DNA of 64,000 bases from Smittium mucronatum (GCA_001953115.1 LSSL01000009.1:36522-100521); one strand, 5' to 3'; numbered from the stretch's first letter, positions 28,401 through 39,972 are shown. The notes: a model not told the origin generated them from the letters alone. Numbers and translations are program-made.

Positions 28401-31400
28401 AAACTTGTAATAGAAATTAATATAGGTTAATTTAACTAAAATCATTTAGTGAGTAAATAAAAAATTATGAAATAAAAAGTAAAGGAGCTGAAAATAAAAT
28501 TTAACTATATGAAAAAATAACTAATTTTAATAATATACTTTACAAATTATTTTTAATATGCGAAGCGGATTCTATTTTTTATCACACATAGACCACCTTC
28601 TTTGGGTCTAAACCCTCCTAAAAACTATTATATTTATTCTCATTATTAAATTATTATTCTTTTAGAATTAAAAATATAGTCCATTTATCTTAAAATATGC
28701 TTCTTCCAATTAATATAAACAAAGCTATGATAATTTGGAGCACTAATTTGTTATAAATATACCATCTGGGAATTTTCATTGAGTAAAAGTATTCTTTCAA
28801 AGAAAAAACATCAATTTTTTGAATAAAAAACACATTAGTATTGTTCCAGAAAGCATTTTTTAATTTTTTTTTTGTTTTTTCCTGTGTTATATATTGTTAT
28901 CATAATATCCCCCTTAAAAAAATGAAGGATCTTATAGAAAATTTTCAAAAAAAATTGTTTACAGGTTTTATTATTGAAGACAATGGTGGGTAAAAAATAT
29001 GTAATTCAGAAAAAAAATTGATTAAAACTCCACAAAAAAAAAATAGAGCTGAATGATATTAAATTATTTTTATAGGCTCAAAAAAATACAGATATAAATA
29101 TAATTCATTTTCAATACATCCAAAAAAATAATTAAATCGACTAAAATAAGAAAAAAAAAAAAATTAGTGAAATTTAATCATCTTTAAAATAATGGTGAAT
29201 ATATTTATGTGGTAAAAAATTAATATCAAATCCTAAATAGAAACCCATATTCTATTTATTAAAATTGATGTGCTAGTATATATTTACATTGAAAATTAGA
29301 AATACAAGATTTTGCTTCTTTAAAAGGTCTAAATAATTGGAATATTACAAGGAAAAAGGAGTGGTGGGGTATTATTATATATAACTCAAAAATATCATCT
29401 TTATTATAATCTAAAAAAATTATCAGAATATATATTCTAAAAAAATTCTTTAGTAAAAAAATATTATCCAGTACCAATATTATAATTTCTGATCCATTTG
29501 ATGAAATCACTAGAATAATTATTTATTATAATCAATTTTAAAGATACTATATGTGGATTGAAATATTTAAATCGGGCTGATTTTGTACAATTTTCAACTC
29601 AGTACTTTAAAAACAAAACACTAATAAAAAATAATCTAAAATTAACCCAGCTTTTTTTTGGTCTTATTTATATGAAAAAAGAAGATAAAAATTATTATCT
29701 CTCTTCCTTATTCCTATCTACCAAATTTATAGCAAAAATTTAATTTTTTCAATCTGTTATTTTAGATTTTTATTTAAAGGGAAAATTTACGACGACTATG
29801 TTTTATAGGGATATTTTTTAATTTTTTTGTTGCCAATTATTTTATAATATAGGTTTATTGAGGCACAAAAAGAAATAATTACTTGAATTTTATTATCGGT
29901 TTATAAATTATCAAAAAAAAAAATTTTCATTGACAAATTTATAAAATCTCTTAATATCTATTATCACATGATAAATACAAAAAAAATTGTGTTTTTTATC
30001 TAGAAAAGTATGCTAAATGTTTTTTCGGGTATAATTTATGCTATTAAACAGAAATTTGTTTAAATTTTTTTTTATATAAAGTTAAAAATATTATCTAACA
30101 AATCCAAATAAACATTTAAATTGGCTTTATTTCCAAAAAAATTAGAGTATTTTATATTTCGAGATATAGAAATTGTACTAAAAATTTTACAATTACTTTT
30201 CTTCTAACAAAAAAAATCCCATTATAATTATAGACTAATGTCAATATTATGTAGTAACTTCTAAAAAAATTTAAATTTGGATATGATTATAAAACATTTC
30301 TGCTCAGGATAAAATCTTTTGTAGTTTCATAGCAATAATAACTTTTTTTAATTTCAATGAGACTTTTTTTGGACCTTTATGGCCATTCTATCAATCTACA
30401 AGATAATTTCCCTTATGAGAATTAATTTATGTCAATATTGGTTGAAATTTAGATATTCTTAAGTATTATTATGAGTTTTTTATTATTATTTTTATAAGTA
30501 GTTATTTAATACAGTAATTATTTTCTTGAAATTTTCGTGAAAAACCCCCCTATAATTTATAAAAAAAGGGTATACTTCTGCGCTTCAAAGGATCTATTGC
30601 TAAAAAAACCCCTGTAAATTTATTTTTATAATGGCAAATTTCATGTGGTTTACTTATTAGACAGAAGTAATTATTTTATTAAAATTATCTAATAATCCAT
30701 CTTTTTAAAATACTATCATAGTTCCAAATTAAACTAACAAAAAAATAGTTGTGTTTTCTTCCATTTGACATTATTTTTGATTTAACTTTGGAACCCCTCG
30801 AAAACAAAGCTTTCAAATATATGAGTCATTTCATTGTATTGTTTTTATAATTTTTTATTTTAAAAATAGAAATAAAGTTTAGTTTTTTAATAATATTTAG
30901 ATTATACTAATCACATCATACTTATATAAACCGTGTAAAAATAGAGTACATAAATTGAAAAATTAGAAAGTATAATGATATATATCAGCCATTATAGCCT
31001 AATGCATATTCTTTGAGGATTTTTTCAATTCCAATCATTGAGTATTGGGAGATTAATTAAAGAATGTTAGATAATATTTAAAAAAAAATCGGGAAATTTT
31101 TTTCAATGGTAATCATATTTCTAGTAATCTGGAAGAAGAATTTTTTCAACACAAAAGTTTTGTGAGCCTCAGAGCATCTTAAATTATTATATTTCTTATA
31201 ATTACATATTTTTTCCATTTCAAAGAACTATTTTTAGCTTAAAGTATTTTTTTAAATCCTGTTTCACCTCAAAGTTACTAATATCGCATAATATGAAAAA
31301 TTCAAACATATTTTATAATTTATAACTACCCTAGGTATTATTTTGTAAAAAAAAACTATAATTTTGATTTTATTTGGCCGAAAAGTGAAAAATATTTTGT

Positions 31401-32290
31401 CATTATAATTTTTAACAATATAAAAAAGTAAAATTTGAATTTAGGATATGAAATTTTATTCAAATACAATAAACGTACATTTTGAAGCTGTTCTTTTTTT
31501 AAAAAATAATTATATTTGTTTTTTTAGTAGTGATAAACTCTCATTAAGAGATAAAAATAAAATTTCCTTATATATATATACTTTTAACTTTATTTTAATG
31601 AACTTGGGATCGGATATATATGATGATTATTTGTCAAAATTAATAATTTGGCCGAAGGTTATATAATCCGGAGGTAAAAAAGATATAAATATCAAATCTC
31701 ACAGTTTAATATTCAATTAGTTATATTTTTTTTTTTATTTAATTAGAAAAAATTATTCGATATAGAATAGGGGTTTGAAAATTATTCGATAAATGTAAAA
31801 AAGTAAACCAATTCAAATCAAAAAAATTGCTATGATTTTATTGAATGGGTTATTTATTATTAAGGAAAATTAAAAAATTATCTCCGTTGGATCAACCAAA
31901 AACTAATAGTTCTAAAATTTCCAAATATAACTTAAAGAGGATGGATTAAATATCGACTAAAAAAATTGAAAACTTTCTAAATCATCTTGTAAAAATTTTT
32001 TGTATTCAAAAAAAAACCTTTCAATAATTTATCTATAAATTTTAAACCAATTTCTTTTTTTATCCATGAAATAATCCTAGATTTTTTTTAATAAACGGCA
32101 GCTTTCATCGCAATATTTTTTTTTCACTGAATTTTATTGCAAGATAACGTCATTAAAAACATATAATAAAAAAATGTGAAAAAAAGAAAAAGTCTTATAG
32201 AAAAGACTATTTTCCTAACTACAATAAGCTCCTCTGCCGGAATACCGGCTGCGTCCTACGGGAAATGGGTACAATCTACCATCCGGAAGA

Positions 32291-32301
32291 CCCCCCCCCC
32301 C
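32291..32301. repeat. C11 homopolymer inside the SINE-like copy
   Basis: Eleven C at a place where the second copy of the element has only three, so this run expanded, or was mis-assembled, within an element copy. Confidence 0.95.
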
Positions 32302-32678
32302 TGGAATTGCTTCAAGTAGGCTGGATGACTGAGGTCACATGCAGTCAATAATTATGCTCTTTGTCAATTAAAACTAGTTCATTGAAGCTACTGAGCTCTT
32401 AGTCAGAGCCTACTTCTAACAGAATTAATATAATTAGGCCCCTACCTAAAAGTGGGGTTGATCGACATGGCTCTCCTACAAATAGCTGTTAGACGCTGAG
32501 ATCCGTCTGACTGTCGAACGTTGGTCTTGTGCACTAGACTATGTCTCAGTTGCCGTAAACGATCGGTTCCTCCTGTTTCTAGATGATCCTCCTCTGGAAT
32601 CGCTGTCCTCCGAATCGCTGTGAGCTGTCTCCACTATTCCCAGCCAAAAATAGTACAACGCTGTGTGAAATTTTAGTT

Positions 32679-32701
32679 TAGTGTGCTTGAAAAGCACACT
32701 A
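32679..32701. repeat. Conserved hairpin of the SINE-like element (copy 1)
   Basis: The sequence tagtgtgctt-gaa-aagcacacta pairs perfectly over 10 bp. The copy-2 counterpart, 43452-43477, keeps the pairing although the bases at one position pair differ (G-C here, A-T there). Confidence 0.8.
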
Positions 32702-32744
32702 TCAAGCCCCTAAACCAAGGCAAGGTATTTCACTCTTAGGGGCA

Positions 32745-32985
32745 ATTTACTTTTCATCTAATGGAATTTTCATCCAATTCTATAACTTTTAATTGGAAAA
32801 AAACAAAAACTGAACTTGAATTTATTATAGTAGAATTTCGATTAAGTGTAGATTTTGGAAAATCATATTAACAATTTTTGAACTAAAAAGCCTAAAACTA
32901 TAAAATTATCTATTTTAGAGCAAATGTGAATTGGGTGAAATGGAAATTGTATGTAAAAATTGGATGAAATGTCCGAATATCCAGG
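32745..32985. mobile_element. MITE-like element, copy B (abuts the SINE-like copy 1)
   Basis: The plus-strand segment running from caatttacttttcatctaa to taacttttaattggaa aligns with the minus strand of 43513-43600. The right end, ttggatgaaatgtccgaat, is an inverted match to the GGTTACGGGACATTTCAT end of copy A. The left end appears to be cut off by the SINE-like element. It has no coding capacity. Confidence 0.45.
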
Positions 32986-33308
32986 TATCTATTTGAAAGT
33001 ATTTTAGACCAATAGAAATTCTTTACAAATCGGGCTTAGATATGTTTCGAAGTTTTTTTACAGGTTTGAGCCCTTAGAAGATGTTGATTTGCGAATACTT
33101 ATTTGAAATTGTAATTTCGTGGTTAACTGGATTAATAGGCTGCATCCAATTAAAGAAACTAAATTTACCAATTACACACCGATCTTTGAGCTAGCATTGG
33201 TATAAATATAAACACAATTGTAGAATCAATATATTCTTTTATAAGTTATTTTACGCGCCTCTTAAAGCTATAATATATAGTTTGCAAAATCTTTGAAATT
33301 AAAAATAT

Positions 33309-34695
33309 ATGGACGAGGCATACAGCTCCAGCAGGGCTGTAACCCAGCCACCGGAACTAGAAGTTCGAATTAGATCATTAGGAAAGAATTACATAGATTT
33401 CGTACTAAGTAATGTCGATCTAAGGTAGATATCCTTCAGAACTTATTTTTAGTAGTTTCAATTCATATGCCTTATTTTTGGCTATAACTTGATTTCATAT
33501 TTTCATCAAAACATTTTAATGAAATCATTTCGTTTTTTCAGCGTAGCAAATACACTCAGAAGGGTCATGATAGCTGAAGTTCCAACTATGGGTAATATTA
33601 TCATTTTTTAATCTTTTCATTTTCAAGAGATTATATTGATAATATATTCTTTTTGCAGCAATTGACATGGTCGAATTTTTCGAAAACTCTTCGGTTCTGG
33701 CAGATGAATTTATAGCTCATCGCCTTGGTTTGATTCCATTAACAAGTGAGAAGGCCAAAGATTTTAGATATACAAGGGTACTTCTAAATTAAATGAGTCT
33801 TCTATTTTATCGATAAATTTATTGAAATTTTGTAATTTTTAATAGGACTGTAACTGTGCTCAAAATTGCCAGTATTGCTCAGTGGAAATTAGCTTGCATG
33901 CAAAATGCACGGACGAGGGTACTTTATCAGTTACAAGTAGAGATCTGGTCAGTTCAAATCCAGATGTAGTTCCTGTGTTGGAAGGTCTTTATATTATTTT
34001 CTTTCTTGCTGATTTTAAACTAACATCTTTTTCATACAGATAACGAGGATCGGGGTATTCTTATAGCCAAACTGAGAAAAGGCCAGGAGCTGCATCTTCA
34101 ATGCGTGGTCAAGAAAGGTATTGCAAAGGAGCACGCGAAATGGTCCCCCGTCTCCGTTGTGGAGTTCGAGTATGATCCTTATAACAAATTAAGACATACC
34201 GATTATTGGTATGAAAAGGATAAAGCTAGTGAATGGTAAGAAGCTTCAGCTAATTCTTTTTCTTAATAAACCCAGGTTTATTAATAAAGCTAAAATTGTT
34301 TTTTAGGCCTTTAAGCAAGAATGCTGAAGAAGAAGATCCTCCAGATCCCACTGACAGTAAGTCTTAATATTTTTACTCTAATCAATATAGTTTTGATTTA
34401 ATTGATTTTTTTAAACTATAATTTAGAATACGACTTTAACGGAACGATTAAGAATATTTACATAGGTGTAGAGGTAATTGACTTTCTTATGTATCATATT
34501 TTACTTCCTTTTTCTAGGTTAATTGTTGATTTTTCCTTTGATCTTAAACTTAAGACTGTGGGCTCTCTTCCACCAGAAACGGTAGTTAGCATTGCTACCA
34601 AGACTATCCAGGAAAAGCTTGCTAGTTTGCAAATAGCTATTGAAGAAGAATCGAAGCTTTTGGACGGCGATAACGCATTAGCAACTTGGTATTGA
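33309..34695 (+). CDS. RPB3: DNA-directed RNA polymerase II subunit RPB3, 8 exons
   Basis: Exons are 33309-33424, 33542-33591, 33659-33777, 33846-33984, 34040-34235, 34307-34356, 34427-34473 and 34555-34695; they join in phase to a 285-aa protein, the usual family size. RPB3 pairs with RPB11 as the alpha-like assembly platform of nuclear RNA polymerase II. The alpha-motif reads [20 protein letters not shown], followed by [13 protein letters not shown]. The zinc loop is [10 protein letters not shown] (Cys 97, 99, 103 and 106, spacing CxCx3CxxC). Then come [43 protein letters not shown] and the C-terminal [10 protein letters not shown]. An in-frame TAA at 33300-33302 lies just before the ATG and fixes the start. 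Introns are 55-117 nt, all GT..AG. The last intron is 81 nt, a multiple of three with no stop. A MITE-like element ends about 320 bp upstream. Confidence 0.96.
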
Positions 34696-35801
34696 TTTAA
34701 CTTTGATGTAAATACCATTTCTCCAAACCATAGTCACTGTTAATATTAGTAAATTTATTCCAATTCTCAACATCGGCATACATAAAATTATGCCTCGATT
34801 TGGTGATTCTAATATAGCTTATAATATTTGGCTATTATTTAAATATCGGTGAGTATTTGTTGGCAATAAACTCCGTTAATTTCATTTTTGTGGTGGGCTG
34901 TTTAATTGTTACGACTTAATACATGTGTGTGCTTGACCCAAATCAACTTGGAAAAAAAAGTATTGTTTATTATTCATTTAATTTAGGAAATTATTCACAA
35001 TATGACCAATTTTAGAAAAAATTTCACATTTTTTCAAAAATGCCGTTTTGAGCTGCGGCTAGTAAAACTATACATCGTTTTACCTCATTCAGGGCTGACA
35101 GTAATTATTATGGCCTTTACTTATTGTTCAATAGGTTAACAACTTAATTGCGGCGTTTGAATTTGGACTCAGCAATTAATCGGTTTTAAGAATTTGAAGA
35201 TTAACGGTTAAAACTCAACAAAATTTAATCGATTAAACTTTTTTGGAAATATTAATTTTTATTGGATAATAATCCAGGAACTTGTACACCAAGTTTTTTT
35301 TAGAATTAATTGAGCTCTTTAGAGCGAAAATTAATATATATGGGAGATTGTTATCAATAACAGACTTTTTTTTACTAGATAGACTATCGGCTAATATCAA
35401 ATACAATAAGCATCAAACCAATAAACTTTTTAAAAACATAATAGCTCCAATAAATCTTCCGTATTTTGCCAGTAGATAATATACTTTGTAGTTAAAATCC
35501 CTGATTAACCAATGTATTTGATCTAAGTCTTAGTTCTATATTTCCAAATTAAGAAAGTGGTAAAAACTAATTAGTAAAGCGTCTGTCTCAAAGATAATCT
35601 CCCATTTATACGATGAGAGGAGATATATCTATTGTTACAATCTTATTGGATAAAACTAAACCAAAAATTGCAAACCAATAAAATGAAGTGAAATAAAGTG
35701 TAATAAAACTAACTAATAAAATCTTATCTATATAACGTCAAGTATATCTTAGTGTTATACTTATAATCTTTCTGCAAAAGTCATGGGGACGGGTGGGCGG
35801 G
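34696..35801. other. Intergenic, RPB3 to DIRS-like relic
   Basis: AT-rich 3' flank of RPB3. The open frame at 35282-35479 has no recognisable motif and no homologous-looking blocks. I see nothing supportable here. Confidence 0.5.
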
Positions 35802-35900
35802 ACTTAATATGTCTCCTCTCATAGTATAATATTAATCATTTGAGCTCTAAAGAACGTAATTAATTCTAACATTATACTTCAGAGAGAATACATATTAAGT
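35802..35900. repeat. Imperfect palindrome at the recombinase end of the DIRS-like relic
   Basis: 35802-35838 (acttaatatgt...ctctc...agtataatattaa) is largely complementary to 35864-35900, with a spacer of about 25 nt. The stop codon of the recombinase relic (35900-35902) touches its right arm. The 11-mer acttaatatgt also occurs at 39729-39739, beyond the Gag end. DIRS elements carry inverted termini and a complementary internal region, so this may be the remains of those. Confidence 0.5.
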
Positions 35901-36800
35901 TACTCCAAATTTAATATAGACTCAGTCAAAATATTTGAAGAATTTCTTGTAAGTCGATAGTTGGTATCGAAGATGGAATAGTTTGACCAGGAAGAGAGCT
36001 AGACTATTTCACAGTTTGCGGCCAATCTCGTACCGATAGCTCTAACCTTCTGTAAGGGTAAATCGGTATCGCGTCTTATTGGATCAGATATAGATCTAAA
36101 GACTCTAGAGATATCTTTTACAGAAAGAAGGTTTGAACTGTCATTTATAAACTTTAAAAGCTTATTAACTACACATTTATTATTTCTAGTGTGTGGTTGG
36201 GAGAGTAGAAGTCATTTTCTCCTTTTAATCAGTGCATGCCAATACCGAGCAGAAAATTTTATCTGCGTGCGACGTTATTTGACAATTTCTCTCAATGTAT
36301 TAACCTGTTTGCTTTTCTTTTGGTCCTATAATTCCTAAATTTAGCACCCCTTGGGCCATGCGAGTTCTTTTGTAATATATTCTGTGTGTGTCGCTGCTTT
36401 GAGAAATCTGGTCTTTGCTAGGAGCCAGCATAGTTTAGCAGCCAGTTGTTTTAATGTGAGTTTGGTAGTTGGGTCCCATTAATTAAATCGATAGAGAAAA
36501 GGAGTTATATCGATAACTGGCCTAAAAAATGACCTGTTTGACGTGTTATCCGATTTCTTGATAAATTCAGAAATCATTGAATGTCTAGCTAGTTAGTCTG
36601 GGTTTGATGACAGCTTTAAAAGAGCAGATTTTTAGGCTATTTTGGATCCCAATTTCAAATTTTCCATGGCTTATATCTCCACTAGATAATTGATAATATG
36701 TGTTGTGGATATTTCTGGCGTTATTTCTTTTGAGATCCTTCAATAAAAAAAAAATGTTGTAAATAACTATATCTGGATCAATGCATGACACTTTGTGCAT
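35900..36800 (-). pseudogene. DIRS tyrosine recombinase (YR), broken
   Basis: This enzyme would integrate the circular cDNA of the element. The C-terminal part is clear: LQKVRAIGTRLAANCEI, a stop, then SWSNYSIFDTNYRLTR, ending at a TAA at 35900-35902. This matches the end of DIRS recombinases, where the Tyr of FDTNYRL (codon 35957-35959) should be the catalytic nucleophile and the Arg before IGTR the box-II arginine; the usual preceding His is not obvious. Upstream pieces (RNNARNIHNTYYQLSSG at about 36690 and LTLKTTGC at about 36430) fit the N-terminal SAM-like and box-I regions. Several stops and at least one frame change make it non-functional. Confidence 0.75.
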
Positions 36801-36839
36801 TTAAAAGAATACAGTCAACCTCGTAATCACCGAATTTCT

Positions 36840-38735
36840 TGACTTTTGAGGAAATGCCGCTGAATCCATACCATGCCATCAAACTCCATTGCTTTATTTT
36901 CGAGGGCAGTTATTTTACGCTTTTTGGGTCTGGAATGATTGTTGTAGCTTGCAGAAAGAGTGTTTGGGATAATGAGGGAGTCATTATGTCAGAAAAAAAT
37001 GTGGCTGATCTAGGTATTGATGCCACTAATATCATTGTGACTCGTTCAATGCGCACCTTCTTTACTGTCTGCTCGATCTTGCTCCAAGGCTATAAAGCGT
37101 AAGGATTTTTGAAGCTTGAATATTTGAAGTACAAAGAGTTCAGGCCTAGCGCTTTTCTGTCTGTGAAACAACTAAAAAAATTCTCTGTGTTCTTTTTATG
37201 GAATGAGGAATCATATTCACTTCGTTTGAGCCATGAATTGTATTCAGGTTATCTAATATCTCTTGATATAGATACCATTTAGTTTAGGAAGTCAACCTGA
37301 TTGTTGCATTTGCTGGTAATAACACCGATGAGGCATATGTCACCTGAGGTAGAGTGTTGGTCTTGAGGCAGTACGACCACATTTTCGCGACGATTTAATG
37401 TAGTTTCGGAGAGGTAGTTCCGCCGAACTTCTTCACATATAATATTTTTGTTGTGTTTTCTGAGTAGACTAACACTGATCTTCTTACCACACTCTTTATT
37501 TTCAGGGCGTAATGTACGGTCAATAGATTTTTGGATTTGATTCGAATCTCCGCTTCCTATCTTGTCCACGATCCAGAGTAAGTCTGGTGGTATATTACAA
37601 GTTCTCACGCAGTGTCACTGGAGTCTGTAAATATCTCCATATCCAGCGTTTCCAGCAAGAAATAGAGAGCGTTCCATGAATTAAACTTGTTCTTCCAAAA
37701 TAATAGGCTGTATATTTCTGACTTAGTCAGAATCTCCATCGAATTCCATGGATTTGGTGTAGAAAGAAAGCGGCTTTTGTGCTCCAGAAGTCGAAGAAAA
37801 ATTGGTATGCCTGGTAGAAGTGTCAACGAAATTGACTGGGTTTTTTCAATAAAGCTCGCCATACATCTCAATTCCGTTTTCCTAACCTTCAAAAGTATGT
37901 TGGCCTCTTGTTGAAGATTCAGAATCTTGCTTGAGGAGAATTTCAGTGCTATATCTCTGGTATTTATCACTATTCATAGATGTGCTGTTGATTGAGACGG
38001 AGAATTAGATGGGTTATCGTCGTCGATCTTGAATCCAAGCTCCCAGAGCTTGGTGTATATTTTGCGTGTAGTGTTCTTACACGCTTCCTTTCTCTCTTCC
38101 GTAATTGAGAGCTCGTCAAAATATGTGGATATACTCATTGCTTTTGATCTGGTCCATTACAAAGCTGGAAGGGGAATATTATTGAAGATTAATGGACTTA
38201 TTGATAGTCCGAAAAGAAAGATGCGGAACTGAAAGTAGTGTCCTTTCCGATGAAATAGCAGATAATTTTTGTACTTATTTTCTATTAGAATATGCATCAA
38301 AGCATCCCGTTGATCTAAGGAATTGAGGTAGTCCTTCTTTCGTATACTACGGAATATTGAGTCCAGCGTTTCAATATTGAATTTTTGATCCTTTACATGG
38401 AATTTTTGCTTTCAGATATAAATTACGGGGCGTAGAACATCAGTATTCTTGGGTATCGTAAAGAGCTGACTGTAAGATTATGTATCCCTCTGTTGAATTT
38501 CCTCTATTGCTCGTTTGGATATGAGAGAGGAAACTTCTTCCGTTAGAAATTTGCTGGTCTTACTGCTCAGACTTCTTTTTTATTGATGAATGTTTGGAAT
38601 TCAGGGAATTTTGGTCCCTAAATAGTATTTTAAATATCTTCTACACTGTGTTCCGAATCCACTAGCTGTCCGAAAATTTGGAATATGCAGATTTGAACAT
38701 AGTAAGCGGCCTCACACTAGGAATGCGTTTTTTGC
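36840..38735 (-). pseudogene. DIRS reverse transcriptase, RNase H and linker, broken
   Basis: In order on the minus strand: an RT N-terminus (RPLTMFKSAYSKFSD, about 38720); LISKRAIEEIQQRDT and YSQLFTIPKNTDVLRPVIYI (fingers); DYLNSLDQRDALMHILIENK with YFQFRIFLFGLSISPLIFN (palm); and STYFDELSITEERKEACKNT (active site). The active-site motif is YFDE at 38112-38123 instead of YxDD, so a catalytic Asp is lost. RNase H follows, with IFTDSSD at 37614-37634 for the usual TDASD, then ENTTKILYVKKFGGTTSP and ASSVLLPANATI in another frame. The linker has VKKVRIERVTMILVASIPRS and WSLMAWYGFSG, ending near 36840. Stops and frameshifts separate the blocks. Confidence 0.88.
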
Positions 38736-38764
38736 CTCTATTTAGACTCATTCCCGCGACCTCT

Positions 38765-39536
38765 CGCTTGAAAATTTGTTGATTGGTGGATTTCCTGACA
38801 TATACTGTTGATTCGGCAGTCGCCTCAGCATTTTTTTTTCCGATGTCTTAACATTGTTGCTTCTGTACTAATCCATTTTGAACTTATTATGCCGATGCTT
38901 GAAAAAGGGGTTAAACTCTTTGTCATTTTTACCGCTGGTTTCTTGAATATTAGATTATCTAGATATTCCTGATCTATAAGCGGCTTAGAGTGCAATGGTA
39001 CAAGTTGAATCGACTTTACAGGAAGATCCATTCACTTGTGAATATTACCAATCTTTTTTGTGTTATTTTCACGGAAATATCTAAGAGAAGAGCTCTCATT
39101 GTGCTGTCAAAATACGTTTCAGGATCTTCTGCAGTACTGATTCCAAGGTTATCCACAATTCTGCTGTAGAAAAAATGGTATATTTGACTATTCACTTGTG
39201 CTAAGGTCAAATTTATTTCATAAAATACGGAATATACTTTCTTTACTGATACCGGGGCATGTTCTTTCAGTTGGGATGATTAGTAGTTCATAGAACTAGT
39301 CATAGGCCAAGAAAATATTGAGATATGGCGTTCTTCTTTCTTCAATGGCGAACAAAGAAATTTTCTCCAATTAAAGAAAGAGCTTCGGATAGTTCAGAGC
39401 AAACAGCCAAATATGTAGCAAGGATCCGAGTTGAAAAAATGGGTCAAGTGATTCCTCTTCAGGGTTTTTTTTTGCAAACCAGTAAGTCGAATTTTCCAGT
39501 CAATTCCCTTATTATATTGGCTGCTTCTGGGTCCAT
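38765..39536 (-). pseudogene. DIRS ORF1 (Gag-like), broken
   Basis: From an ATG at 39536 the minus strand reads MDPEAANIIRELTGKFDLL and then breaks. It resumes as APVSVKKVYSVFYEINLTLA, IVDNLGISTAEDPETYFDST and MRALLLDISVKITQ. After a frame change come HSKPLIDQEYLDNLIFKKPA and, near 38770, an RGRG tail. Similar Gag proteins of fungal DIRS elements contain an EDPE...STMRALL block and a basic C-terminus; this comparison is from memory. At least four disruptions. It would have packaged the element RNA. Confidence 0.65.
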
Positions 39537-39952
39537 TGTCTTTTTTACTGGAATATAATTTTTAAAAAAAAATTAAAAATCTTTATCCTGGACAAGTACC
39601 TTTGCGAAAGAAAAGATGGATATTTAAAGCTAAGGATCACTTTAAATTTTATATATATATTTTTATTAGGTCATTTTATTTTATTTGTTTTTAATTTTCG
39701 GTATAGTTTTATCCGATAAGGTAGTAACACTTAATATGTGCCCTGTCAAAAATATAAATATAAATTCAATAATTTTAACACTTTATACTACTTTTTATTA
39801 TTTTTTATTGGTTAAAATATATGTGGATTACATTTAGGGGTGAAATTGCAAAAATATACTCAAGATTTTATTGAATTTCTTTTTATATAAATATTTAAAA
39901 GTTATAGCCAACTATAGGATGTTTTGGAATTTACTTTTTCAAGATCAAATAC

Positions 39953-39972
39953 TTTATTTTATTTTATTTTAT
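39953..39972. repeat. TTTTA pentanucleotide repeat
   Basis: Four tandem TTTTA units. Confidence 0.85.

Larger units (their letters stand above)
5606..32115. other. Gene desert, very AT-rich
   Basis: About 26.5 kb in which I find no gene, tRNA, rRNA or recognisable element. The longest open frames (about 60-85 codons near 10434, 22613, 29259, 29558 and 31448) are runs of K, N, I, F, Y and L with no motif, as expected from translating AT-rich DNA. Contents worth naming are poly(A) and poly(T) runs, a few poly(G)/poly(C) tracts and one 1.4-kb inverted duplication. It could be pericentromeric or other silent chromatin; nothing in the sequence proves this. Confidence 0.75.
32116..32745 (-). mobile_element. 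SINE-like retroposon, copy 1
   Basis: This stretch of about 630 bp is homologous over most of its length to 42905-43512 and is less AT-rich than its surroundings. Its 3' end on the minus strand is AATAAAATTCA followed by a short GTG and nine A, comparable to the AATAAAATTCCGTGATAC-A11 end of copy 2. Near the 5' end lie a 10-bp hairpin (32679-32701) and an outer pair GCCCCTAA...TTAGGGGC. Shared blocks include cttcaagtaggctgga and gtgcactagactatgtctca. No long ORF is shared between the copies, so it appears non-coding. A C11 tract at 32291-32301 replaces three C in copy 2. The 5' boundary is approximate. Confidence 0.7.
35802..39740 (-). mobile_element. DIRS-like tyrosine-recombinase retrotransposon relic
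   Basis: On the minus strand the stretch encodes, in order, a Gag-like ORF1, a reverse transcriptase with RNase H, a linker domain and a tyrosine recombinase, the standard DIRS order. No LTR, protease or DDE integrase is seen. Every ORF is broken by stops and frameshifts. Base composition is clearly richer in G+C than the flanks, which makes it stand out as an insertion. Element ends are inferred from the short repeats at 35802-35900 and 39729-39739 and are approximate. Several in-frame stops fall where Gln would be expected, pointing to C-to-T decay. Confidence 0.88.

Noticed and set aside
22613..31666. Open frames near 22613, 29259, 29558 and 31448
   Set aside because: All under 85 codons with AT-driven composition, isolated, with no conserved block or splice partner.
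34494..34718. Minus-strand ORF across the end of RPB3
   Set aside because: It is the antisense shadow of RPB3 exon 8, which has clear family motifs.
35282..35479. Plus-strand ORF downstream of RPB3
   Set aside because: No motif and no evidence of splicing; probably chance.
36839..39558. Plus-strand ORFs at 36839, 37687, 38029 and 39325
   Set aside because: They mirror the minus-strand DIRS-like coding blocks, which match known domains; the plus-strand peptides match nothing I recognise.
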